In this document: piece after piece, positions 26,721 through 34,658 of the stretch
Numbering within the stretch: position 1 is the first letter of the stretch
Layout: every line of letters begins with the position of its first letter
Assembly (NCBI GenBank): GCA_016208165.1
Contig: JACQYL010000045.1
Coordinates: 52,791-116,790 of the forward strand
Origin: Deltaproteobacteria bacterium
Lineage (GTDB): Bacteria > Desulfobacterota > Desulfarculia > JACQYL01
DNA length: 64,000 nt
Reading direction: 5' to 3'
The notes under the pieces: generated by a model
What the model was told of the DNA's origin: nothing
Databases searched by the model: none
The model's input: the letters and a program-made list of their open reading frames with translations, nothing else
Position numbers and translations under genes: made by a program

Positions 26721-27674
26721 ATGGAGTGGATCGAACGTCTGTTGCAGGGAGATCATTACGCTGCCTCGAAGCTGATCTCCATGGTCGAAAACAAATCTCC
26801 CCTGGTGCCGGAAATCATGAAATCAATCTACCCTCACACGGGTAAGGCGCGTACGTTGGGGTTCACTGGCCCTCCCGGAGTGGGAAAGAGCACCCTGGTG
26901 GATCAGATCATCTACATGGCATGCGCCAAAGGGCTTCGAGTGGGCGTGATTGCCGTGGACTCGAGCAGCCCGTTTACCGGAGGGGCGCTCCTGGGAGACC
27001 GCATCAGAATGCGGGACTACGCGGAAAACGACGACGTCTTCATACGAAGCATGGGCACCCGAGGGCACCTGGGGGGCCTCTCCGAAGCCAGCAAAGGCGC
27101 CAAGCGAATTCTGGACGCTCTGGGTTGTGACCTCATTCTGGTCGAAACCGTGGGAGTCGGCCAAATCGAATTGGACATCGTCAAAGAAGTGGACACGGTG
27201 CTGGTGGCCACCATGCCGAGTACCGGAGACTATGTCCAGACCATGAAAGCGGGCATCATGGAGATCGCGGATATTTTTGTCGTCAACAAGGCCGACCTTC
27301 CGGGAGCGGACCTGACCTGTCTCGAGATCGAAAAGGTGCTCGATATGGCCGTCAACCCCCGCGAATGGCGTCCCCCGGTGATTCAGACGGTCGGCACCCA
27401 AGGAGAAGGTATCAGGGAGGTTTGGGAGGCTGTGAAAGAGCATCAGGCTTTCCTGGACGAAGGTGGAAGAAGGGAAGAGAGAAGACGGGAACAGATTCGG
27501 TCGGAGATGGCGGATCTGGTCTTGAAAAGGCTGTCGCAGGACTTCTGGTCCCGCTGGGATGAGGACCCGGCTTTTAACGAATTGGTCAAACGGGTTTCCC
27601 TCCGGGAAATGGATCATTATGCAGCCACGGAATTGATGGTGAACAAAATCAAAGAGGCTATAAAAGACGCCTAA
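26721..27674 (+). CDS. meaB: MeaB/ArgK-family GTPase, mutase-protecting chaperone
   Basis: 317 residues of a SIMIBI-class G3E-type GTPase. G1 is 'GFTGPPGVGKSTLVDQI', followed by 'AVDSSSPFTGGALLGDRIRM', the switch 'LVETVGVGQIELDIVKEV' and the guanine motif 'VNKADLPGAD'. The C-terminus has the dimerisation arm. MeaB guards B12 acyl-CoA mutases: it gates cofactor loading and helps expel damaged cobalamin. One copy is encoded amid three mutase pairs, so it may serve all of them. Confidence 0.9.
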   Translation: MEWIERLLQGDHYAASKLISMVENKSPLVPEIMKSIYPHTGKARTLGFTGPPGVGKSTLVDQIIYMACAKGLRVGVIAVDSSSPFTGGALLGDRIRMRDYAENDDVFIRSMGTRGHLGGLSEASKGAKRILDALGCDLILVETVGVGQIELDIVKEVDTVLVATMPSTGDYVQTMKAGIMEIADIFVVNKADLPGADLTCLEIEKVLDMAVNPREWRPPVIQTVGTQGEGIREVWEAVKEHQAFLDEGGRREERRREQIRSEMADLVLKRLSQDFWSRWDEDPAFNELVKRVSLREMDHYAATELMVNKIKEAIKDA

Positions 27675-27797
27675 CGAACCGTGCGAGGCGAACGCGTTGC
27701 CGGGTAGACGGTAATCGGTCCCTGACGGGCTTACCCTTGTCACTTACCCGTCTGAGGCGGCAGCGACTCGTGCTTGACCGATGAACGTGACGCCGTC

Positions 27798-28682
27798 ATG
27801 AACGATCTGCACGTGGAAACTATTTCCAGACGCATTTTGGACACAACGGTGAAAATGGCCGGCAGGGACCATTTATGGGTCGAGTCGGTCGTCATGGACC
27901 AAAGGTGCGACTTTGCGTTCGAGTCGGTCGTGCGCCTCGACACCAAAGAAATCATTCGCGCGCGGGGAGAACTCAAAGCCGGCCTGCATACGGCGAGCTG
28001 TGAACAGCCCATCGAAAATCTTTCCAATTTGGCCGGTATCGTTTTGGGGCCGGGCCTAATCCGGCAGGTTGTAAAAGTGCTGGGGTCATGCGACGGCTGT
28101 GGGTTCATTTTAGATGCGATTGTGGAATCCGCTCGAGCGGTCAAGCAACTCAATGACTCGCCTATCGAAGTGCCGAAGGACCTCCATACGTTTGGCGCCG
28201 TGGCCCTTAAAAACTTCGAGATGAGGGCGAGACCGGATCTCGCGAATACCTGCGTCCCCTATCGGGATGGCATCGAAGAGACATTCGTCGAAAGGGGCGT
28301 CTACCCCGCGGTCAGAGCGGATATTTACGGTCCGAGGCCGGGCCAGGTGAACCGTTTCCGACGTGACAAAATCATCGAGATCCGCATCCGCGAAGACGAC
28401 CTCCATCTGAACGAATACATGTGCGATGACTCCCACGAAATGAAGGTGGATTTGCACCTGGACAAGAAAGCCAAACGGGTCCTGGATATTGAAACGCAGG
28501 CGTTCAGGGCGCCGTACCGCAACATCTGCGAACTTCCCTTTACCAAGTCGAAGGAGTTGATCGGTTCCACCATTGACAGTGAATTCGGAAGCCGTGTCCG
28601 GACGCGGCTTGGCGGCCCCTCGGGATGCACTCACCTGGTGGACATGATTCTCGACACGACCCGTTACCTGAACGCCGGATGA
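27798..28682 (+). CDS. Protein with two tandem DUF2889-like domains
   Basis: 294 residues from the ATG at 27798; a TTG at 27774 is in frame. DUF2889 is known mostly as a single-domain protein of unknown function. Here it appears twice: the first copy covers about residues 15-115, ending 'SCDGCGFILDAIVESARAV', and the second about 205-294, ending 'PSGCTHLVDMILDTTRYL'. Both contain a strand ending in D-x-R/H-x-[DE], a 'P..N/I' loop, a 'G.....V...L' helix and the closing GC(G/T)xLxDxI. Conserved Cys in each copy could bind metal. No membrane segment. It sits between MeaB and the third mutase pair, in operon orientation. Function unknown; a role tied to acyl-CoA or B12 enzymes is suggested only by context. 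Confidence 0.65.
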   Translation: MNDLHVETISRRILDTTVKMAGRDHLWVESVVMDQRCDFAFESVVRLDTKEIIRARGELKAGLHTASCEQPIENLSNLAGIVLGPGLIRQVVKVLGSCDGCGFILDAIVESARAVKQLNDSPIEVPKDLHTFGAVALKNFEMRARPDLANTCVPYRDGIEETFVERGVYPAVRADIYGPRPGQVNRFRRDKIIEIRIREDDLHLNEYMCDDSHEMKVDLHLDKKAKRVLDIETQAFRAPYRNICELPFTKSKELIGSTIDSEFGSRVRTRLGGPSGCTHLVDMILDTTRYLNAG

Positions 28683-28934
28683 CGGACAGGCGTCAAGGCT
28701 GCATACCTTGCTTCGAGCCGAGGCCCTCCCGGACAGGGCGCATTCGAGGCGCGGGATTCGGAGGACCGGTCTGAGCATCTTCCGGCTTCAAACATCCCTG
28801 CTGCCGGCCGTACTCTTGGGGCTTTCAGTCGTGCGCTAAGCGAGCAACGGCGTCTGATCGCTACGTAATGATGTCGCCTGGAGAAACGATCGTTTGTCAT
28901 AAACGAGGACCACACAGCAAAGGGAGGATGCGCC

Positions 28935-29378
28935 ATGGCCGAATATCGGCAGCCTCAAAGCCATATGGAAGTCGAGGGATTGTTGTGCAAGAAGTTCTAC
29001 GAGAAATACGGTGACAAAGCACTGCCCGTCATAAGGGACGTTTTTCAACAGTGGGGCGAAGTCCAGGGAAAGAAGATGAAGAAGAAGCTTGGAGACATGG
29101 ACTTCAAAACAGCGGTTTTGACGTATGTGGATCCGGCGACGAAACGTGAACCCAAGGCGGAAATCATCGAGGCAAAGGACGACCGCGTCGAAATCAAAGT
29201 GTATGCCTGCCCCTACATCCTTGACGGTCACGGCCGAGATCTATGTGAAGCCATGATGGCCATGGACAGCGAAATCATCCGAGCCATCGTCCCCGGTAGA
29301 ATCGAGCTTGAACTCCGTTCAACCCTCGCCGCCGGAGACCCATGCTGCCACGCCGTCTTCGCCAGATTGAACCCATAA
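28935..29378 (+). CDS. L-2-amino-thiazoline-4-carboxylate hydrolase-like protein
   Basis: 147 residues with a family-like pattern: 'YACPYILDGHGRDLCEAM' and the C-terminal 'GDPCCHAVFARLNP', resembling the conserved 'C.....D' and 'GD..C.F.F' ends of the ATC_hydrolase family. Members are often found beside B12 or CoA enzymes and rarely hydrolyse ATC itself. Five cysteines are conserved-looking. GGGAGG-type ribosome site precedes the ATG, and the third mutase starts 10 bp downstream, so translation is probably coupled. Possibly a small accessory or repair protein for that mutase. Confidence 0.55.
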   Translation: MAEYRQPQSHMEVEGLLCKKFYEKYGDKALPVIRDVFQQWGEVQGKKMKKKLGDMDFKTAVLTYVDPATKREPKAEIIEAKDDRVEIKVYACPYILDGHGRDLCEAMMAMDSEIIRAIVPGRIELELRSTLAAGDPCCHAVFARLNP

Positions 29379-29388
29379 GAGGACAGGG

Positions 29389-31044
29389 ATGATGGAAAAC
29401 AAGAACGTACTGGACGACAAGTTTTTCGCCCGTGCCGGCAGGCACATGACCTGGTGCAACATTCCGGTCGAACCGCACTATTCTCCGGAAAATATCCGTC
29501 ACATGGATTACCGAAAGGACATCGGAGATCCCGGAGAATTCCCCTACACGCGCGGAATCTTTCCCGACATGTACAGAGGAAGGCTCTGGACCATGCGGGA
29601 GCTGGTGGGGTTCGATTCTCCCAAGCGCACCAACGAGCGCATCAAACTGCAAATCGAAGAAGGGGCCAACGCCCTGAACCTGATCGGGGACATTCCCGCT
29701 CAAACAGGTATCGATTCCGATCATCCCATGGCTGAAGCCGATGTGGGCGCCGAAGGGGTTCCGCTTTGCTCCGTTCTGGACTGGGACATCTGTATGAGCG
29801 ACATCGACATGGAAAGGGTGAGCATCAACTTCTCCAATTACATCTCGCCCCTCCTCGCTTGCATGTTCGCTTCAGCCGAAGAAAAGGGGGTGGACCCCAA
29901 GAAGCTTCGCGGGACCTTCCTCAACGACACCCTCGCGTATCTGCTCACCCTGTATTACCCAAAAATGATGGACCCCTTTGATATTGGACGCCGGATGACC
30001 GTGGATACGGTTCTTTATTGCATGGATTATGCTCCACGAGTCTATACCTTGAGCACCGGGCCGGAAGGATTGCGCGAGCACGGAGCCAGCGCCATGCAGG
30101 AAATCGCCTTTGATTTTTGCATTGCCCGGTACTGGTTCAAGGAGATCCTCAAAAAGGGTCAAGATAACGTGAACATAGACCAGATTGCGCCCAAAATGGG
30201 ATTCACTCACAGGGTAGGACTGGACATCTTCGAGGAAGCTTCGAAATTCCGCGCCGCACGCAGAGTGTGGGCCAACATGCTCAGAGATGAGTTCGGAACG
30301 GAGAATCCCCGTTCGTGTACGTACAAGGTGTACGCCATTACCATGGGCAGCCAGCTCCAAGGCAAGCAGATTCAGAACAATCTGGTCCGTATTACTTGCC
30401 AGACACTGGCCGCAGTTTTAGGAGGCGTGCAGGGGATACACACCATGGGTTACGACGAGCCGGTGTGTCTTCCCACCGAGGAATCCCTCCGCCTGGCCCT
30501 CAGAACACAACAGATCATCTGCCACGAGACGGGTGTCGTCAACGTGGCGGATCCGTTGGGTGGTTCCTACTACGTAGAATCCCTGACCAATCAGATCGAA
30601 AGAGAAATCGTACGCATTATGGACGAGTACAAGGACTCGATTGCGGACAAAATTGTCTCCGGCGAGATCTTTCAAGTGCTCCGACAGGGAGCCTACAAAT
30701 ACCAGAAAGAGGTGGAAGACGCATCTCGTTCGGTGGTGGGAGTCAATTGCTTTAAGATCTCGGAGGAAGAGGACCGGCAGGCTGAAGTTCATCGCGCCGA
30801 CCCCGAATCCGTTTCTGAGCATTTGCGAAATCTGAAAGACTTGAAGCGCACCAGGGACCAAAACCGGACCGCAAAAAACATAGAACACATCATTCGCACG
30901 TGTGAAGATCCGGCAGCGAATATCTTCCCTGCCCTTCTCGATGCTGCTCGCGCCCGAGCCACCGTGGGCGAGATGATGGGAGCCATTCGCATGGGCCACG
31001 GCGCCGAATACGATCCGTTCGGGCAGATCGCATATCCGTTCTAG
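29389..31044 (+). CDS. B12-dependent acyl-CoA mutase large subunit, atypical pocket (third copy)
   Basis: 551 residues, a close paralogue of the copy at 20618. Both begin with a 'DDKFFARAGRHMTW'-type N-terminus and end in 'GEMMGAIRMGHGAEYDPF'. Specificity positions again depart from methylmalonyl-CoA mutase: Leu at 89 ('TMRELVGFD'), Ile-Gly at 116-117 ('ALNLIGDIPA'), Gly at 244 ('PEGLREHGAS'), with 'GRRMTVDT' keeping an Arg near 207. The difference between the two copies is largely on the surface and at 115, where it has Leu in place of Val. Two such genes in one cluster suggest either two related substrates or two steps. Partner small subunit at 31069. Confidence 0.8.
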   Translation: MMENKNVLDDKFFARAGRHMTWCNIPVEPHYSPENIRHMDYRKDIGDPGEFPYTRGIFPDMYRGRLWTMRELVGFDSPKRTNERIKLQIEEGANALNLIGDIPAQTGIDSDHPMAEADVGAEGVPLCSVLDWDICMSDIDMERVSINFSNYISPLLACMFASAEEKGVDPKKLRGTFLNDTLAYLLTLYYPKMMDPFDIGRRMTVDTVLYCMDYAPRVYTLSTGPEGLREHGASAMQEIAFDFCIARYWFKEILKKGQDNVNIDQIAPKMGFTHRVGLDIFEEASKFRAARRVWANMLRDEFGTENPRSCTYKVYAITMGSQLQGKQIQNNLVRITCQTLAAVLGGVQGIHTMGYDEPVCLPTEESLRLALRTQQIICHETGVVNVADPLGGSYYVESLTNQIEREIVRIMDEYKDSIADKIVSGEIFQVLRQGAYKYQKEVEDASRSVVGVNCFKISEEEDRQAEVHRADPESVSEHLRNLKDLKRTRDQNRTAKNIEHIIRTCEDPAANIFPALLDAARARATVGEMMGAIRMGHGAEYDPFGQIAYPF

Positions 31045-31068
31045 AGAAACAGGAAAGGAAAATGAGCG

Positions 31069-31467
31069 ATGGCAGAGACGCGGCCTCCTATCAAAGTCGT
31101 ATTGGCAAAGTGCGGAATGGACGGTCATGATCGGGGAATCGTCATGGTGTCGCAATGGCTTAGGGATGCGGGAATGGAAGTGGTGTATCTGGGACCCTAC
31201 CAGACGCCGAAATCGGTGGCCAAAGCCACCCTTCAGGAAGACGCGCATCTGGTGGGCCTGAGCTTTCTGTCCGGGGGGCATGTGCAACACTGTAGAAACA
31301 CGGTAGATGAACTCCGAAGAATCGGTCTTACCGTACCCGTATTTGTGGGCGGCATCATCCCTAAAGTGGACATCCCCGCCCTTAAGGAAGCGGGCGTCCA
31401 AGGTATTTTCCCCGCAGGTACGCCCATGGCCGATATCCTGGGTCGCGTCCGAGAGGCGGTTTCTTGA
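31069..31467 (+). CDS. Cobalamin-binding small subunit of acyl-CoA mutase (third copy)
   Basis: 132 residues. Cobalt-ligating motif 'KCGMDGHDRGIVMVSQWL', then 'GLSFLSGGHVQH' and 'VFVGGIIPKVD'. The 'DGHDRGIV' and 'GLSF' forms match the first small subunit at 22284, as the large chains also match. It begins 24 bp after the large subunit. The sequence downstream (31468-31696) contains a stray copy of part of the GGDEF gene (see repeat) before the AAA+ gene. Confidence 0.88.
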   Translation: MAETRPPIKVVLAKCGMDGHDRGIVMVSQWLRDAGMEVVYLGPYQTPKSVAKATLQEDAHLVGLSFLSGGHVQHCRNTVDELRRIGLTVPVFVGGIIPKVDIPALKEAGVQGIFPAGTPMADILGRVREAVS

Positions 31468-31538
31468 AGGAGGCCAATGCATGGGCTCATGCAGGCAAGT
31501 CCGGCATAGAGGGCTTATTCTCCAAGATCCCGCGTTTC

Positions 31539-31664
31539 GGTTTCCACAAGGAACGAAAGATCCTTTGACCCCGAAATCGGCCGGATGCCGGCCAGATTCA
31601 AAATACCCGTGACCTGCCCGTCCGAGCGAATCGGAACCGTCAGGGATCCTCCCAACAAGTCCTC
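31539..31664 (+). repeat. Copy 1 of an exact 126-bp direct repeat (fragment of the GGDEF gene)
   Basis: Identical base for base to 37849-37974, where the sequence is part of the GAF region of the GGDEF gene on the minus strand. Both flanks diverge at once. Here the copy lies outside any gene, 33 bp before the GTG start of the AAA+ ATPase. The two copies are in direct orientation 6,310 bp apart. Confidence 0.9.
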
Positions 31665-31696
31665 AAAAAGCGTTCGATCTCGAGAGTTATCGACCC

Positions 31697-33190
31697 GTGT
31701 CCGTGACCTGGCATCTGCGTCACGCCCTGTTGACCGGACTGAGGAAAAAAGAAAACGTTCTCCCCGACATCGACGGACGCGAGGAGACCAAATCGGATCT
31801 GATACGGGCGATCTTATCCGGGTCCTACCCGTATCTCGTCTCCGAGGAGGGCACCGGAAAAACAAGGCTTGCCCGATCCGTGGCCCGATTACTCCCACCC
31901 GTCCCTGCGATTAAGGGCTGCCCCTATCATGACGATCCAAAGTGGGACAGAACCTTGCTTTGTGAGCGATGCAAAGAGGTTTCGGATCCCGTGGCAACAT
32001 TCGGCTTCGAACTGATTCCCGGAGAGAAAAGATTCTCTCGGATCCAGGGCAATGAATACACCAACGAAGCCAAGCTCCTGGGTTTGAAGGATATTCAGGC
32101 CATCGCCTGCGGGGCGAGCCCTACGGACCCGAAAGCCTTTATTGGAACCGGTATATTCAGGGCCAATCGAGGCATTTTAATGATCGACGAGCTTCCCGCC
32201 ATACGGACCAAGGTCCAGGTATTGCTGCACCCTCTCCTCGAAGAAAAGAAGGCCGTGCTCGAAGAATACAACTGGGAGCGCTCCGTGGACCTGCTTATGA
32301 TCGCCACGGGGAACCCCGTCGGCTTCTCTCACGTAAATGACATTCCCAGACCGCTGGCGGACCGGCTTGAGCTGATCTATATGGATCTTCCCGAGGAGGC
32401 GGTGGAAAAAGAAATCATGCTAAAAGAACGGTCTCTCCTCAAAGGAGACGGTTTTACACCAAACGATCTCCTTTCGACGGCATCCAAGGACCCGTATGTG
32501 GATCCGGCGCTGTGCGAGCGAAATACGGTCGTCCCGTGGTGGCTGATCGAAGTGTTGAACAAGACCGTTCGATATACCAGAGAGTGCCCCAATCTCGAGA
32601 AGAAATCCAGCATCCGCGGCGGTGGAAGAGCGTTCGAACACACGATCTCGTCCTGCGAAATGGAGGGGAGAAGGGTGGCCACGTTGAAGGACGTCTTTTT
32701 CGGCCTCCGTTTGGCCCTGCGAGGAAGAATCGGCCTGACACCCAATTTCCTCGACTTCGACAACCCTCAGAACACGATCAGAAAAACGGATCGCGTGGTC
32801 GAGGATATGCTTCGGGACGTCCTGGGAGAAGTGTCTCAGGAGATCCTCGCTAACGTGACTTTGAACAGGGAAGCATTTGTCAAAGAGCTCGTCTCGCTCC
32901 GCGCTGAGGGAACGGCGGATGGGTCAAATCTAAACCTCCGGCGGTTTGCGGAAAGCCAAAAAGTCGTCGGCCGCATGAGGGATTCGTGGTCACGAAAAAT
33001 CCCGGGGGCCTATTGCAGCGAATTCGAAAAGCAACTGTTTGACGGAAGCGAGGAGGTCGAAGCTTCCGCCGCCGCGGAGTACGAGCGTTCAGCCATTGAT
33101 TTCATTGCTTCGGGCCTAGCGGCCAAGGGGGTGCTCAGAGAGGAAGCGCTGCTCAAGGATCTGTTCGTTCCGCGAAAGGCGAACTTGTAA
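31697..33190 (+). CDS. AAA+ ATPase, magnesium-chelatase subunit I/MoxR-like
   Basis: 497 residues from the GTG at 31697; no strong ribosome site, and the repeat copy just upstream may have replaced the original leader. Walker A 'SEEGTGKTRLARSV', then a four-cysteine insert 'KGCPYHDDPKWDRTLLCERC' as in ChlI/BchI relatives, Walker B 'RGILMIDELPAIRTK' and sensor 'IATGNPVGFSHVND', followed by a helical lid. The C-terminal 170 residues are helical. It belongs with the VWA protein at 19313; ChlI-ChlD, CbbQ-CbbO and NorQ-NorD are such pairs. Expected to act as a hexameric motor that loads metal into, or repairs, one of the cluster's enzymes. Confidence 0.8.
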   Translation: MSVTWHLRHALLTGLRKKENVLPDIDGREETKSDLIRAILSGSYPYLVSEEGTGKTRLARSVARLLPPVPAIKGCPYHDDPKWDRTLLCERCKEVSDPVATFGFELIPGEKRFSRIQGNEYTNEAKLLGLKDIQAIACGASPTDPKAFIGTGIFRANRGILMIDELPAIRTKVQVLLHPLLEEKKAVLEEYNWERSVDLLMIATGNPVGFSHVNDIPRPLADRLELIYMDLPEEAVEKEIMLKERSLLKGDGFTPNDLLSTASKDPYVDPALCERNTVVPWWLIEVLNKTVRYTRECPNLEKKSSIRGGGRAFEHTISSCEMEGRRVATLKDVFFGLRLALRGRIGLTPNFLDFDNPQNTIRKTDRVVEDMLRDVLGEVSQEILANVTLNREAFVKELVSLRAEGTADGSNLNLRRFAESQKVVGRMRDSWSRKIPGAYCSEFEKQLFDGSEEVEASAAAEYERSAIDFIASGLAAKGVLREEALLKDLFVPRKANL

Positions 33191-33672
33191 TGCTTCCGGA
33201 TTCTCGGGACCTTCACTCATTTCGAAGCACCGATTGGACTACCCAGTACCAAAATGTGCTCGAATCCACCCTTCTTTGGACAAAAGCCGTGATACCTGGA
33301 ATGATAGACAGAAAGTTTGGACGCATCGTACATGTCGTCTCGGATTCCGCCCGTATCGGCGTTCCAAAGATGTCTATATACGAGACCATGAAAGCCGCCG
33401 TGTCCTCGTTTTCCCGTTCCTTGGCTCAGGAGTTGGCTCGTTACAACATCACCTGCAACTGCGTTTCCATAGGAGTTCAGGAAATCGATGAAGTAAAAGG
33501 TTCGAGCACAGAGGCGGTCTTCAAGCTGGACAAGACGCTCAAGTTGGCGCCCTTGCGCCGTTACAGCGAACCGGAAGAACTGGGCGTGATGATGGCTTGT
33601 TTGGCCTCCGAATTGGGGGCCTACGTCACCGGACAGACGATCAGCGTGTCGGGTGGATTGGTGATGACCTGA
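33190..33672 (+). pseudogene. Short-chain dehydrogenase/reductase lacking its NAD-binding N-terminus
   Basis: 160 residues covering the C-terminal two thirds of a FabG-like SDR. The catalytic Ser is in 'IVHVVSDSARIG' and Tyr/Lys in 'SIYETMKAAV'; the end 'GQTISVSGGLVMT' is normal. The first 85 or so residues, including TGxxxGIG and NNAG, are absent; the ATG at 33190 overlaps the AAA+ stop and its first 15 residues look random. Without the dinucleotide-binding half it should be inactive. A 3-hydroxyacyl-CoA dehydrogenase is just what the pathway needs, so this may be the debris of it; the break may be linked to the rearrangement marked by the 126-bp repeat. Expression from the coupled start is possible. 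Confidence 0.7.
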
Positions 33673-33861
33673 GCGACCCCCCAATGATGCGGTAAGGAAG
33701 AAGTATAAAATAGCAAAGGAAGGATTACATCCTCCGAGGGAAGATGCTTTGTCTCGCGACCGCCTGGAATCACCGGCGCAGCCATTTGACCGCGATCTTG
33801 GAGTTGCCGGCGACCGATTCCCGACGCCGATCATCGAGTGACGCGGCCCAACGGGCGGTCT

Positions 33862-34227
33862 TTAGTTCAGGAAAGCGTCAGGAGCGTTGCATCCCTCAAG
33901 CCGGGCGCAATCCCTCACGTGCCGAATAAAACCATCGGCATAGACCCCCCGTGGAACGGATACGCTGTTCATTCTGTAGCCGAAGCATTCTGAAATGACT
34001 CGGGAATAGGAATCAATAAGGGCCTCGAGGTCTTCTATATTGGAGCATTCTCGTTGAGATAAAATAGTGCTGTCTCTCGGAAAGCGAACACTGCAAATCG
34101 CCTTGGGTTGCCTCCCATTCTCGAGGTAGACGACACATAGATATTCGAGCCGTTGTCCGCGAACTGCGACCACTCGTTTGATCTGATGCTGCATGATCCC
34201 GTCTTGTCCGATTATCTCGACCACCAT
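33862..34227 (-). CDS. Hypothetical protein with its own promoter
   Basis: 121 residues from the ATG at 34227 (GAGAG six bases upstream); a TTG at 34296 is also in frame. No family recognised. Composition is protein-like: 'RLEYLCVVYLENGRQPKAI', several conserved-looking Cys and Arg, and no membrane or signal segment. A promoter with TTGCTA, 17-bp spacing and TATATT lies about 90 bp upstream on the same strand. The gene is convergent with the truncated SDR. Moderately likely to be real. Confidence 0.5.
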   Translation of the reverse strand: MVVEIIGQDGIMQHQIKRVVAVRGQRLEYLCVVYLENGRQPKAICSVRFPRDSTILSQRECSNIEDLEALIDSYSRVISECFGYRMNSVSVPRGVYADGFIRHVRDCARLEGCNAPDAFLN

Positions 34228-34317
34228 AAGGAACTCTCTAGTTATTAAAGAAAATACTATCTTCTTACAATGCGGAAAAAGTTCCGTCCGGATCAAGCAT
34301 CATGAGCCTTATTGTTT

Positions 34318-34346
34318 AATATAGCATAGTAATTCCAATTTAGCAA
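34318..34346 (-). promoter_or_regulatory. Sigma70-type promoter for the hypothetical gene
   Basis: On the minus strand TTGCTA (34346-34341), 17-bp spacer, TATATT (34323-34318). The -35 matches four of six consensus bases, the -10 five of six. The expected start is near 34311, giving a leader of about 85 nt before the ATG at 34227. It lies in a locally AT-rich stretch. Confidence 0.45.
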
Positions 34347-34658
34347 TGTTCCCGGGGCACACCTTCTCCGGGAAGGAAAAGCCTTTGACATCCGCATCAA
34401 GCCCCCTTGCCTTGGGAACCTCAAACCTTCGGATTGAATGGAACCCTCCCGGTACACATTGCGACGTGGAACGGAAGGCTCGGGCCTTAAGTCCGTAACG
34501 TTCCATTTTTCAGACGACCTGCAATCGAATTCCGGATAACGCCGGAGCCCGGTTTAGCCGGGCCGGTGGTGAACTGCTCGCAGGGAGTGCTTCCCGGATC
34601 CAGGACGAACCAACATAGGATGTCTTCAGTTGGTATCATTCTTGCTAGCTCAGAAAGC

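Noticed and set aside
20618..31467. Mutases as ordinary methylmalonyl-CoA mutases
   Set aside because: Tyr89 and His244 are replaced in all three large subunits, and Phe117 or Arg207 differs according to the copy, so the standard substrate is unlikely.
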